This document shows, piece by piece, positions 34,409 through 47,100 of a stretch of DNA of 64,000 nucleotides (the stretch's first letter is position 1; each line of letters starts with the position of its first letter). Position numbers and translations under genes: made by a program. Below the pieces are notes generated by a model. The model did not search any database, had not been told where the DNA came from, and was given only the letters and a program-made list of their open reading frames with translations. This stretch comes from Deroplatys truncata (taxonomy: Eukaryota > Arthropoda > Insecta > Mantodea > Mantidae): assembly GCA_030765065.1 (NCBI GenBank), contig CM060990.1, positions 414,355,198 to 414,419,197 of the forward strand, read 5' to 3'.

Positions 34409-37400
34409 TTAAATGCGCAGATTAAAATCACTGTCATGAATAAAACGTAAAACACATTCTACAGCGCGCGTGTCGTCTGCCAAAACGTTGGCTAGGCCAA
34501 CAGGCAGACCCACACGAGCACGCAATGCAGCTAAAACCTGACACTCTGTTAAAATGTGACGCACCGTTAACGGCGCATCACACTGCCCACAGAGTGGTGC
34601 GGGGTCACCACTGAGCAAATACCAATGACTAGAAACACAATGTCCAATCCGTAAACGAGCTAAAATTATCTCTTCCCGACGACACGAACGAGAAGAGGTA
34701 CCCCAGATCAACGGGAAAGGCTTAACCTCCCGCAACTTGTTCCCCAGGAGGGCCGTCCACTCATCGCGCCAGCGCGAGAGGATGCGGCGACGTAAAATAA
34801 CAAACGAATCTGACGAGGGAACAACAGAAGTAAAAAATCTGGGTAATAAAATCGCCGATTTCGCAGCGGCGTCGGAAGACTCATTACCTGAGATGCCCAC
34901 ATGACCTGGAATCCACATGAAGGACACGCTGATGCCAAAGACACCAAGCGAGTGGAGCAGGTCATGTATGCGCTGTACGAGTGGGTGGTAATGGTACAGC
35001 GCATGAATAGTCTGAAGGGCACTCAGAGAGTCCGTACAAATAAAACAGTGCCGTAAGTCGTGCCGCTGAATGTATAAAACAGATTGATAAATGCTAAAAA
35101 GTTCGGTGGTAAAAATTGAACGTTGTCCAGGTAAACAAAACGTAAAACTATTTCCACCACAAAAAGCCACATCCTACTCCAGCATCGGTTTTAGATCCAT
35201 CAGTAAAGATAAAATCAAAGTCTCCAAATTGCGAATGAAATTCTAAAAACGCTGATCTAAAGACTGAAGAAGGGGTCTCACTCTTCGGCATCGAAGATAA
35301 CCCAAGGTAACAGAGGGCCTCAGCGCGCAACCATGGAGGAAAACGCGTTTAGCACCTTGAAAGGTTCGGCGCTGACGTAACGTCCAAATGCCGAAGAAGC
35401 TGACGAAATCGAACCCCTGGAGGGAGCAAAGCAGAGGAGCTAACTAAATAATGCCGGTCAAGCGAATCCTCGTAAAATCCCGCGAAGGACGGGTTATCCG
35501 GCAAGCTGGAAAGTCGACAGGCATAGCTACACAAGATCAGCTCACGCCTGAAGGACAGCGGAGGCTCTGCAGCCTCAGCGTAAAGACTGGGCACGGGGCT
35601 AGTTGGAAAGGCCCCTGTAGCGACCCTAATACCCTGATGATGAATGGGATTCAAACGACGTAACACAGATGGACGTGCCGATGAAAAGACAATACACAAT
35701 CAAGTTTGGATCGGACCAAAGAGCGATAAAGACGCAAAAGGACTGTCCGCTCATCTCCCCAGGATGTGCCACTTAAAACACGTAAAATATTAAGAGAACG
35801 GTCACACTTTGCTTTCAAAAAGGATACGTGAGAAGTCCAGCTCAACCTTCGATCAAACATCAACCCCAAAAATTCATCCCGTCTGTAAACGGAAGCACCT
35901 CCGGCCCAAGATGGAGAGAGGGTGGAAGAAGATATTTCCGGCGCCAGAAGTTGATGCAGACGGATTTCTCGGCGGAGAATTTAAAGCCGTTGGCGCTACT
36001 CCAGGCGTAGAGACGGTCGATACAGCCCTGGAGACGGTGTTCGTGTAGACAAGTCCGCCGTGAACTGCAAAAATGGATAAATCATCAACAAAAAGGGACG
36101 ATGAAATGCCAGGTGGAATACAATCAACAATGGGGTTGATAGCAACTGCAAAAAGTGTGACACTAAGTACCGAGCCCTGCGGTACTCCGTTCTCTTGAAT
36201 AAAACGACTAGATAAAACCGAGCCCACACGTACACGAAAGACGCGGTCCGTCATAAACTCCCGAAGAAATATGGGAAGACGACCGCGGATATTCCAATCG
36301 TGAAGTGTACGTAAAATGCCGCCCCTCCAACAAGTGTCATAAGCTTTCTCCAGGTCAAAAAATACAGCCACGGTTTGACACTTTCTCAGAAATCCATTCA
36401 TAATATGCGTCGACAAGGACACCAGATGGTCGACGGTAGAGCGATAGCGACGAAACCCGCACTGAGCGTTCGCTAGAAGTTTCTGAGACTCAAGCCACCA
36501 TGTCAACCGCCCGTTGATCATGCGCTCCATCACCTTACAAATGCAACAGGTGAGGGAGATAGGGCGGTAGCTGGAAGGCAGTTGGCGATCCTTCCCAGGC
36601 TTAAGTATAGGGACAATGGTGGCTTCGCGCCAAACGGAAGGGAAAAAGCCGTCTTGCCAAATACGGTTATAGACCTGTAAGAGAAAGAGTTTACTGTCGA
36701 CTGAAAGGTGCTTTAACATCAGGACATGAATGCCATCCGGGCCAGAAGTGGAGTGCCTAGAACAATGAAGAGCGTGCTCCAGCTTCCTAATTGTAAAAAG
36801 TTCGTTATAACATTCAATGTTAGCAGACCGAAAATTATATGGTGCAGAATTCAGCCGGTCTTTAATAGAGCGAAAGTCGGCGGAATAATGGTCTGAACTG
36901 GAAACCGCCTCAAAGGCAGATCCCAGAGTGTTAGCGATAGCAGCCGAATCCACTATGGTGGCATTAGAAACCTGAAGGCCAGAAATAGTACAATGCGACT
37001 CTTCACCTGAGAAGCGACGAAGTTTATCCCAAACAACAGATGAAGGCGTAAAGCGATTAAAACACTCAACAAAACGAGCCCACGACGCCTGCTTGCTATC
37101 CTGAATAGTGCGACGAGCCCTGGCGCGCGATTGTTTAAAAGTCACCAAATTATCAAGTGTAGGGTGGCGCCGAAACACCCTAAGTGCAGTCCTACGAGCA
37201 CGAACGGCGTCCCGACGATCCTCGTTCTACCACGGAACAGGCATTCGCCGAGGTTGAGAGGATAAACGGGGAATTGCGCGTTCGGCAGCAGAGAAAATAG
37301 TAGACGCAAGGTACTGCACAAGTTGGTTAATGTCGGTGAAGGGTTGGTCGTCAAAATGCACGAGGCTGGGATACAAACTCCAGTCGGCTTTTGGGAATAT

Positions 37401-38090
37401 CCAGGTAGGTACTCTATAATGCTGTACGTGGTGTGACAGAAGAGAAACGATGCAGGAGTAATGGTCGCTGGAGTAGGTGTCAGCGACGACGTTCCACTGC
37501 AGACGACTAGCAAGCTGGAGTGAGCAAACGGCAAGGTCTAAATGAGAAAATGTACCGGAAGGATCAGAAAGAAACGTAGGCTCGCCTGTATTGAGAATAG
37601 AGAGATTGAACTGGTCAAAAATGTCAGAAAGAAGAGTTCCCCTCGCACAAGCCCTTGGCGAACCCCACAGGGGGTGATGGACGTTAAAATCTCCCAACAG
37701 AAGAAATGGTGTTGGGAGAGCGGACAGGAGATCTAGAAGGTCCGCGAGAGCGAGGGGAGACGACGAAGGTGAATATACAGAGCAAACAGAAAAGAAAAAA
37801 TCGGGTAACTGCAATCTATTGGCAAAAGCTTGCAAGTCGGACGTAAGAGCGAGGGTTTGAAAATAAACGTCGTTACGCAACATAATCATGACACCACCAT
37901 GAGCAGGAGTACCCTTCTCCGGTTCAAGGTCGTACCGAACTGGAGTGTACCCTCGGAGATCGATAGGGTCGTGAGTGCGAAGCTTGGTCTCCTGCAAACA
38001 CACGACCATAGGTGAATGGGAACGCAATAAAAGTTGCAGTTCCGCCCTATGCGATCGTACACCACCTACATTCCAGGTCAGGATAGCCAT
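34409..38090 (-). pseudogene. LINE copy 6 ORF2 (EN-RT-RNase H), few breaks
   Basis: The ATG at 38088-38090 lies 20 nt after the ORF1 stop. The first 287 codons hold the APE endonuclease (TWNVGGVRSH, LQETKL, LGDFNVHHPLWGS, SDPSGTFSHLDL, SSDHYS). After a stop near 37227 and a frame change, a 434-codon block (35874-37178) carries the RT: GPDGIHVL, SSYRPISLTCCICKV, FRRYRSTVDHLVSLS, VFFDLEKAYDTCW, GVPQGSVLSVTLF and FVDD at 36081-36092. RNase H follows: FIFTDGSKTDAGVG (35148-35330), CTDSLSALQT, WIPGHVGISGNESSDAAAKS. The frame ends at 34409. About five interruptions stop it from making the protein, but all catalytic residues are still visible. Confidence 0.9.
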
Positions 38091-38110
38091 GAATAAAAGA
38101 GATAAACTGT

Positions 38111-39389
38111 CTACTTAGAAGGACGGCTTAAAAGAATCTTTTGCTTAACCTTTGGGCATGGGTTTTTTGTATGGAGTTTGTCAGACTCCATAGCTTCCTC
38201 GGAGGGAGGGCCCACACGCTCAGAGCAAGAAACCGATTCAAGCGCCGTGAATCGGTTCTGGTTGGCGATGGGTGAGGGGTGCCGCTGAGCGCGGCTTGTC
38301 CCAGGAACTTCCTGGGACTGCGACCTCCGAGAAGGAGAAGGTGAACTTTTCTTACCGCGCGCACGCGGCGGGTGTTTCAGAAAATCTTCCCTTCGAAGTT
38401 TCTGCTTGGGTTTCTTTTCAGCAGTTTGCGACTTCATTGACTTTGGACCAGGTTTATAGGGCTTGGTAACTGTAGCTTTAATGGACGGCCAGATGGTAGT
38501 GGCGGTTAATCCAGTCATGGTCCAGGTCTGAGTTTCGGCATCTACTCGTGGTACTCGTGGCACTAAATGTGCCAGATCGCAGGAGTGAAGGTTGGCGCGC
38601 ATGATAACGCCTCCGGGTTTCAGCGAAGGAGAGTTTTTCCTTTACCCGGATCTCCTGGATCGCCTTCTCGTCCAAGTACCTCGGACAGTCGGCAAACGAC
38701 GCAGAATGAGACCCTTTACAATTAACGCAGACGGGGTCTGTTGAACAGGTACCTTCGTGTGAGGGCTGGTTACATGTTGCACAGATGTTTACGGCATTCT
38801 TACATGAGACTTGCGTATGCCCAAAACGTTGGCATTTAAAACAACGCAGAGGTCTAGGAATATAAGGCCTCACAGGAATCCGTTCATACCCTGCGGAAAT
38901 GCTCGTGGGCAGATCGACGCCATCAAATGTTATAAACAGGGTACGAGTGGGTACCAATACGCCGTCGCGTTTGGCCTGCACTCGATGGACCGCTGTCACC
39001 TTCTGGTCTGCAAGATATTCCACCAGGTCCTCGTCTGATATGTCATCGAGGCTATGCGTGGTGACAACGCCTCGGCAAGAATTCAAGGTGCGGTGCTTCT
39101 CAACACGGATAGGATAACCGTGGAGAAGCGTAGCGCGCAACTAGGTCTTACTCTGCTGTTCGGATTTGGTTTGAACCAACAAGGAACCAATCCAAAGACG
39201 AGTGCAGGACTGAACCGCACCTGAAATAGCGTCAATGCCCTTCTGGATAATGAAAGGTTTCACCTTCTCAAACGTTTGACCTTCCTCAGTTCGTGAAATT
39301 ACTAAGCAACTACCAGTTTTAAGCGGTGCTACTTCTGTTGCAAGTACTTTACGGCGCTTATTATTAATAATGGAGAAAGGGTGCTCCAT
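38111..39389 (-). pseudogene. LINE copy 6 ORF1 (gag-like, CCHC) pseudogene
   Basis: The ATG is at 39387-39389 (MEHPFSIINNKRRKV). Three intact zinc knuckles: CFKCQRFGHTQVSC, CATCNQPSHEGTC, CVNCKGSHSASFADC. A TTG to TAG nonsense codon lies at about 39141, and an approximately 20-bp deletion near 38560 shifts the frame before the basic C-terminus. The stop is at 38111-38113, just before ORF2. Confidence 0.88.
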
Positions 39390-40026
39390 AGCGAAATAAA
39401 TCCTCCAACTTTTCAACCGACTCTGACCTCGGGCTCTGACTTCCCGGGGGTTACCCCGGCTTGGGTGAGTGGCCTATTAATACCAGACTCACCCCAGGGT
39501 CACACCTCCCAGAACATAGACAGAGAGACCCAATCGCCGTCGGAAGCCAGCAGCTCATGCAATGGCCCCCCCGCGGGACTGCAGTTGAACAACGGATACG
39601 AACACATACCCTACATGACGACCCCGGGTGGTGGGGATGACGCCATTACCCACTCACCCAGCCTCGCACCCAGTGCGCGGGTATCTGTCAGGCTGTGTCC
39701 ACGGTGGATTTAAATAAAAAGATAAAATAAACTAAAACTGTGTGGGCATTTCGCACGCAAGGTAGGCCGGCGAAGAAGGAAAAAAGAGGCGTAAATGAAT
39801 GAACGTGGGGCGAAATGTGCAGAAATAGAAGAGAAGAAAGAAACGATGGTGAGGTGCGGTATGAATGTAATGCAAAGAAGGCACGAGAGCCTACATTGTG
39901 TCCCCCGGTGACGACAAGAACCCACCTCAACCGGATGGGGATGAGGGGATGAATATGGCGATGAATGGCTCGGTAACCCCCGGTTTCGCCAACACCCGTA
40001 CTCACATAAGGTGAGCCCCTGTGGGG
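39390..40026 (-). other. LINE copy 6 5' UTR
   Basis: About 637 bp, a distinct subtype from those of copies 3 and 7. On the opposite strand a frame of about 110 codons stays open across it, without an ATG at its head. Confidence 0.8.
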
Positions 40027-40036
40027 CCCGTACGAG

Positions 40037-41442
40037 AAAGCGCTTACTGTCGGCTGAAAGGTTCTTTAACAGCAGAACATGAATGCCATCCGGGCAGGAG
40101 CGGAGTGCCTAGAGGAATGAAGAGCCTGCTCCAGCTCCCTCATTGTAAAAAGGGCATTATAACACTCCGTATTATGAGATCGAAAATTATAAGTTGCGGA
40201 ATCCAGCCGGTCTTTGATAGAGCGAAAGCCGTCGGAATAATGGTCTGAACAGGAAACCGCCTCAAAGCCACCACCCAGAGTGTTAGAGATGGCAGCTGGA
40301 TCCACTATATTGGCATTGGAAACCTGAAGGCCAGAAACAGTACAATACGACACTTTACCTGAGAAGCGACAAGGTTTATCCCAAACAACAGATGAAGGCG
40401 TAAACCGAATAAAATACTTGAAAAAACGGGTCCACGACACCTTCTTGCTATCCTGAATAATGCGACGAGCCCTGGCGCGCGATGGTTTAGAAGCAACCAA
40501 ATTATTAATTGTATGGTGTCGCCGAAACACCCTAAGTGCAGTTCTACGGGCACGAACGGCGTCCTGACAGTCCTCGTTCCACCACGGAATAGGCAGTCTC
40601 CGAGGTTGAGAGGATGAACAGAGAATTGTGCGTTCGACGGCAGACAAAATCGCAGACGTAAGGTGCTGCACTTGTTGGTTAATGTCGGTGATGGGGTGCT
40701 CGTCAAAATGCACGAGGCTAGAATACAAGCTCCAGTCGCGTTTTGTGAATATCCAGGTAGGTACTCTATAATGCTGTACGTGGTGTGACAGAAGAGAAAC
40801 GATGCAGGGGTAATGGTCGCTGGAGTAGGTATCAGCGACGATGTTCCACTGCAGTCGACTAGCAAGCTGGAGTGAGCAAACGGCAAGGTGCAAATGAGAA
40901 AATGTACCAAAAGAATCAGAAAGAAATGTAGACTCGCCTGTATTGAGAATAGAGAGACTGAACTGATCAAAAATGTCAGAAAGAAAAGTTCCCCTCGCAC
41001 AAGCCCTTAGCGAACCCCACAGGGGGCGATGGGCATTAAAATCTCCCAACAGAAGAAATGGTGTTGGGAGAGCGGACAAGAGAGTTTGAATATCCGCGGG
41101 AGCAAGGGGAGACGATGGAGGTAAATACGCAATGCAAGGAGAAAGGAAAAAACCGGGTAACTGCACTCTTATGGCAACAGCTTGCAAGTCGGACGTAAGA
41201 GTGAGAGTCTGAAAACAAACGTCGTTCCGCACTAAGACAATGACACCTCCATGAGCAGGAATATCCTCCTCCGAATCAAGGTCGTAGCGAACGGGAGTAT
41301 ATCCTCGGGGATCAAAAGGATCGTGAGGGCAAAGCTTAGTCTCCCGCAAACACACGACCATAGGCGAATGAGAACGCAATAAAAGTTGTAGTTCCGCCCT
41401 TTGCGAACGTACACCACGTACATTTCAGGTCAGGATAGCCAT
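40037..41442 (-). pseudogene. LINE copy 5 ORF2, endonuclease and RT N-terminal part
   Basis: The ATG is at 41440-41442. From 41379 down to 40066 a single 437-codon frame is open, the longest in the window. It covers LRETKL, LGDFNAHRPLWGS, SDSFGTFSHLHL, SSDHYPCIVSLL, the linker and the beginning of RT. The first 20 codons lie in another frame. Because copy 6 splits the gene, this block can no longer be joined to its RT core. Confidence 0.88.
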
Positions 41443-41462
41443 TAAGAAAAAGAGATAAACTG

Positions 41463-42163
41463 TCTACTTAGAAGAACGGCTTAAAATTACCTTTTGTTAA
41501 ACCTTTGGGCTCGGGCATCCTCGAAGGGAGGGCTCACGCGCTCAGAGCCAGAAACCGATTCCAGCGCCGAGAATCGGTTCTGGGTGGCGATAGGTGAGGG
41601 GTGCCGCTGAGCGCAGCTTGTCCCAGGAGCTTCTTGAGACTACGACCTCCGTGGAGGAGAAGGTGAACTCTGCTTAGTGCGAACACGCGGAGCGTCTTTT
41701 AAAAAGTCTTCTCTTAGAAATTTCTTCTTCGGTTTTTTCTTTGTGGCTTGTGGTATCATAGAATTAGAACCAAGTTTAGAGGGCTTGGTAACAGTAGCCG
41801 AAATGGACGGCCGGATGGTAGTGACGGTCAAGGCAATCATGTTCCAAGTTTGAGCTCCAGCATTCTTCCGGGTACTGGCGAGGCAACAACAGAACTGAAT
41901 GTTCCCGGTCGCAGGAGCGAAGTTTGGCGCGCATGCTAACGCCTCCGGGCTTCGGCGAAGGAGAGATTTTCCTTTACCCGCATCTCCTGGATTGCCTTCT
42001 CGTCCAAATTGCGGGAACAGTCGCCAAATGAAGCAGAATGTGACCCTTTGCAATTGACGCAGACGGGGGCTGTTGAACAGGCACCTTCGTGTGAGGGGTG
42101 GCTACATGTTGCACAAATGGCAACGGCACTCTTACAGGTGACTTGCGTATGCCCAAAACGTTG
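41463..42163 (-). pseudogene. LINE copy 5 ORF1 C-terminal part
   Basis: The second and third knuckles, CATCSHPSHEGAC-like and CVNCKGSHSASFGDC-like, lie around 42035-42120, followed by the basic tail. Several frame changes are present, and about 35 bp around 41515 is missing relative to the other copies. Confidence 0.8.
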
Positions 42164-42800
42164 CAGGGGTAATGGTCGCTGGAGTACGTGTCAGCGACAA
42201 CGTTCCACTGCAGACGACTAGCAAGCTGGAGTGAGCAAATGGCAAGGTCAAAGTGAGAAAATGTACCGGAAATATCACAAAGAAACGTAGGCTCACCTGT
42301 ATTGAGAATAGAGAGATTGAACTGATCAAAAATGTCAGAAAGAAGAGTTCCCCTCTCACAAGCCCTTGGCGAACCCCACAGGGAGTGATGGGCGTTAAAA
42401 TCTCCCAACAGAAGAAATGGTGTTGGGAGAGCGGACAGGAGAGCTCCAATGTCCGCGGGAGCACGGGGAGACGATGGAGGTGAATACACAGAGCAAACAG
42501 AAAAGAAAAAACCGGATAACTGCAGTCTAATGGCAACATCTTGGAAGTCGGACGTAAGACTGAGACTTTGAAAACGAACGTCATTACGCTCTATCAACAT
42601 GACACCTCCATGAGCAGGAGTACTCTACTCCGGTTCAAGGTCGTAGCGAACCGGAGTATATCCTCGGAGGTCAAAAGGATAGTAAGGGCGAAGCTTAGTC
42701 TCCTGCAAACATAGACCATAGGCTAATGGGAACGCAATAAAAGCTGCAGTTCCGCCCTATGTGATCGTACACCACGTACATTCCAGATCAGGATAGCCAT
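42164..42800 (-). pseudogene. LINE fragment ORF2, endonuclease N-terminal part
   Basis: LGDFNAHHSLWGS, FDQFNLSILNTGEPTF and SGTFSHFDL are readable in one frame (to 42600). The first approximately 65 codons contain an early stop and frame changes. Confidence 0.8.
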
Positions 42801-42821
42801 TAAGAAGAAGGGATGAGCTGT

Positions 42822-43670
42822 CTACTTAGAATGGCGGCTTAAAATTACCTTTTGTTTAAACTTTGGGCTCGGGCTTTTGGTATGGAGTTGGTTAAGACTA
42901 TATAGCCTCCACGAAGGGAGGGCCCATGCGCTCAGAGCCAGAAACCGATTCAAGCGCCGAAAATCGGTTCTGGGTGGCGATGGGTGAGGGGTGCCGCTAA
43001 GGGCGGCTTGTCCAAGGAGCGTCCTGGGACTGCGACCTCCGAGGAGGAGAAGGTGAAATTTTCTTACCGCGCGCACGCGGAGGGTCCTTCAGAAAATCTT
43101 CCCTACGAAGTTTCTGCTTTGGTTTCTTTTCAGCTGTTTGCGACTTCAGTGCCTTGGGACCAGCTTTAGATAGCTTGCTAACTATGGCAGAAATGGACGG
43201 CCGGATGGTAGTGGCGGTTAATGCAGTCATGGTCCATGTCTGAGTTTCGGCGTCTACTCGTGGTACTGGCGATGCAACAGAACTAGATGTACCAGATCGC
43301 AAAAGAGAAGGTTGGCGCGCATGGTAACGCCTCCGGGCCTAGGCGAAGGAGAGTTTATCCTTTACCCGGATCTCCTGGATAGCCTTCTCATCCAAGTACC
43401 GTGGACAGTCCGCAAACGACGAAGAATAAGACCCTTTGCAGTTAACGCAGACGGGGGCTGTGTAACAGGTACCTTCGTGTGACGGATGGTTACATGTTGC
43501 ACAGATGGTAACGGCACTCTTACAGGAGACTTTTGTATGCCCAAAAGGTTGGCATTTAAAACAACGCAGAGGTCTAGGAATATAAGGCCTCACCGCAATG
43601 CGTTCGTACCCTGCTGAAATGCTCGTGGTCAGATCGACGCCATCAAATGTTATAAACAGGGTACGAGTGG
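42822..43670 (-). pseudogene. LINE fragment ORF1, C-terminal two-thirds
   Basis: Three knuckles (CFKCQPFGHTKVSC, CATCNHPSHEGTC, CVNCKGSYSSSFADC, whose His is Tyr) at about 43430-43580, followed by the basic tail. Cut at its N-terminal side by copy 7. Confidence 0.82.
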
Positions 43671-43672
43671 TG

Positions 43673-43703
<31 letters not shown>

Positions 43704-43712
43704 ATGCGGTTT

Positions 43713-43747
43713 AAGGGCGCTAAACTGCTACGGTCATCAGCGCCCTT
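43713..43747 (-). promoter_or_regulatory. LINE copy 7 3' terminal hairpin (perfect 9-bp stem)
   Basis: AAGGGCGCT at 43713-43721 pairs with AGCGCCCTT at 43739-43747 around a 17-nt loop, about 10 bp from the (CAT)n tail. This is the best preserved example. Inferred role: template recognition during target-primed reverse transcription. Confidence 0.7.
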
Positions 43748-44108
43748 ACAATGTATAAAAGATAAGGTCAAAATATAAAACAGGTAAAAGAACCGCATAG
43801 TTAAAAACGGGACACAAACCCGCGATGTTCAAAAAGCTAAAACTAACAATAATAGAACAATAACAATAATAATAACAACAATAATAACAATAACAATAAC
43901 AACAATAATAACAAGAACAACAATAATAACAATAACAACAATACAAAGTTCTGAACAACAAACACACTAAAAGCATATGCAATAAAAGATTAAAACGTGT
44001 CAGGAACTGTAGAATGCGAGGGACATGAGCGCCATATGTCCACTGGGGATAAGAGTTCCCATAAAAACAGAGAGAATAAAAGTACTAAGCTAACAGACGC
44101 CCAACGCA

Positions 44109-47100
44109 TTAAATGCGCAGATTAAAATCACTGTCATGAATAAAACGTAAAACACATTCTACAGCACGCGTGTCGTCTGCCAAAACGTTGGCTAGGCCAA
44201 CAGGCAGACCCACACGAGCACGCAATGCAGCTAAAACCTGACACTCTGTTAAAATGTGACGCACCGTTAAGGGCACGTCACACTGCCCACAGAATGGCGC
44301 GGGGTCACCACTGAACAAATACCTATGACTAAAAACACAATGTCCAATCCGTAAACGAGTTAAAAGTACCTCTTCCCGACGACACGAACGAGAAGAGGTA
44401 CACCAGATCAACGGGAAAGGCTTAACCTCCCGCAACGTGTTTCCCCGGAGGGCCGTCCACTCATCGCGCCAGCGCGAGAGGATGCGGCGACGTAAAATAA
44501 CACACGAATCTGGCGAGGGAACAACAGAAGTAAAAAATCTGGGTAATAAAATAGCCGATTTCGCAGCGGCGTCTGCAGACTCATTACCTGAGATGCCCAC
44601 ATGACCTGGAATCCACATGAAGGACACGCTGATGCCAGAGACACCAAGCGAGTGGAGCAGGTCATGTATGCGCTGTACGTAAGTCGTTCCGCTGAATGTA
44701 TAAAACAGATTGATAAATGCTAAAATGTTCGGCGGTAAAAATTGAACATTGTCGAGGTAAACGAAAAGTAAAACTCTGTACACCAAAAACAAAGGAACAT
44801 CCTACTCCAACATCAGTCTTAGACCCATCAGTATATATAAAATGACAGTCCCCGAACTGCGCCTGTAGTTCTAAAAAGGCGGATCTAAGAACAGAAGCAG
44901 GGGTCGCATTTTTCGGCATCGACGTTAGCCCAAGGTGGATGTGGGCCTCAGCGCGCGACCATGGAGGAAAGCGCGTTTCCCCTCGGGTAAGGGCCGGCGC
45001 TGGCGTAACGTTCAAATTCCGAAGTAGCAGTCGAAATCGAACCCCTGGAGGGAGCAATGCAGAGGAGCTAACGAAATATTGGCGATCAAGCGAATCCTCG
45101 TAAAATACATCGAAGAACGGGTGGTTAGGCAAGCTTGAGAGCCGACAAGCATAGCTGCACAAAAGCATCTCACGCCGGAAGGACAGCGGAGGCTCTGCAG
45201 CTTCTGCGTACAGACTGGGTACAGGGCTAGTTGGAAAGGCCCCTGTAGCGACTCTTATGCCACGATGGTGAATGGCATTCAATCGACGTAACACAGATGG
45301 ACGTGCCGACGAATAAACAATACACCCGTAATCAAGCTTGGATCGGACCAAAGAGCGATAAAGGCGAAGAAGGACGGTCCGATCAGCTCCCCAGGATGTG
45401 CCACTTAAAACACGTAAAAGATTAAAAGAACGGTCACACTTAGCCTTTAAAAATGAAACGTGCGAGGTCCAACACAACTTCCTATCAAAAATCAACCCCA
45501 AAAATTTCGCCTCGTCTGCAAACGGAAGTATCCCTGGCCCAAGATGGAGAGAGGGCGGAGGGAAATACTTCTGGCGCCAGAAGTTGATGCAGACGGATTT
45601 CTCGGCGGAGAAATTAAAGCCGTTGGCGTTACTCCAGGCGTAGAGACGGTCGATAGAACTCTGGAGACGGCGTTCCAGTAGACAGGTCCGCCGTGAACTG
45701 CAATAAATAGCGAAATCGTCAACAAAAAGGGACGATGAAATGCCAGGTGGAATAAATCAACAATGGGGTTGATAGCAATTGCAAAAAGTGTGACACTGAG
45801 TACAGAGCCCTGCGGTACTCCGTTCTCTTGAATAAAACGACGAGATAAAACCGAGCCCACACGTACAAGAAAGACGCGGTTCGTCATAAACTCCCGAAGA
45901 AATATGGGAAGACGACCGCGGATATTCCAATCGTGAAGTGTACGTAAAATGCCGCCCCTCCAACAAGTGTCATAAGCTTTCTCCAGGTCAAAAAATACAG
46001 CCACGGTTTGACACTTTCTCAGAAATCCATTCATAATATGCGTCGACAAGGACACCAGATGGTCGACGGTAGAGCGATAGAGACGAAATCCGCACTGAGC
46101 GTTCGCTAGAAGTTTCTGAGACTCAAGCTACCATGTCAACCGCCCGTTCATCATGCGCTCCATCACCTTGCAAATGCAACTGGTGAGGGAGATAGGGCGG
46201 TAGCTGGAAGGTAGTTGGCGATCCTTCCCAGGCTTAAGTATAGGGACAATGGTGGCTTCGCGCCAAACGGAAGGAAAAATGCCGACTTGCCAAATACGGT
46301 TATAGACCTGTAAGAGAAATAGTTTACTGTCGGCTGAAAGGTTCTTTAACTTCAGGACATGAATGCCGTCCGGCCCAGGAGCGGAGTGCCGAGAGCAATG
46401 AAGAGCGTGCTCCAGCTCCCTCATTGTGAATAGATCGTTATAACATTCATCATTAGCAGACCGAAAAGTATATGATGCGGAATCCAGCCAGGCTTTAGTA
46501 GAGCGAAATCCGGCGGAATAATGGTCTGAACTGGAAACCGCCTCAAAGGTAGCACCCAGAGTGTTACCGATGGCAGCCGGATCCACTATGGTGGCATTAG
46601 AAACCTAAAGGCCAGAAACAGTACAATGTGACACTTTAACCTGAGAAGCGACGAAGTTTATCCCAAACAACGGATGAAGGCGTAAAACGATTAAAAGACT
46701 CGACAAAACGAGCCCAAGATGCCTTCTTGCTATCCTGAATAATGCGACGAGCCCTGGCACGCGATTGTTTAAAAGTCACCAAATTGTCAAGTGTAGGGTG
46801 TCGCCGAAACACCCTAAGTGCAGTCCTACGGGCACGAATGGCGTCCCGACAATCCTCGTTCCACCACGGAACAGGTGGCCGCCGAGGTTGGGAGGATGAA
46901 CGGGGTATTGCACGTTCGGCGGCAGAGAAAATCATAGACGTAAGGTGCTGCACTAGTTGATTAATGTCGGAGAAGGGCTGGTTGTCAAAATGCACGAGGC
47001 TGGAATACAAGCTCCAGTCGGCTTTTGCGAATATCCAGGTAGGTACTCTGGAATGCTGTGCGTGGTGCGACTAAAGAGAAACGATGCAGGGGTAATGGTC

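Larger units (their letters stand above)
34063..40026 (-). mobile_element. I-like LINE copy 6, full length (5.96 kb), nested in copy 5
   Basis: All parts are present, from the GAT tail (34063-34102) to the 5' terminus CCCCACAGGGGCTCAC at 40026. The target duplication is CCCGTAAGAG / CCCGTACGAG (9 of 10), and both flanks are RT sequence of copy 5 that joins in register. Its ORF2 has the longest readable blocks in the window. The 3' hairpin reads AAGGGAGCT / AGCGCCTTT, partly mismatched. Confidence 0.95.
40027..42163 (-). mobile_element. I-like LINE copy 5, 5' half, truncated in ORF1
   Basis: It resumes copy 5 after the copy 6 insertion: RT N-terminal region, endonuclease, ORF1 C-terminal part up to the first zinc knuckle. 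Near 42163 ORF1 sequence jumps to endonuclease sequence of another copy, so the rest of ORF1 and the 5' UTR are missing. Confidence 0.88.
42164..43670 (-). mobile_element. I-like LINE fragment (probably copy 4, 5' half)
   Basis: It holds the endonuclease from the SSDHYP region to the ATG at 42798-42800, and ORF1 (42822-43670) from its C-terminus to just upstream of the zinc knuckles, ending at GTACGAGTGG where the tail of copy 7 starts. Its left edge is a deletion junction with copy 5 ORF1. In nesting order it fits as the remainder of copy 4, but its assignment is inferred. Confidence 0.75.
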
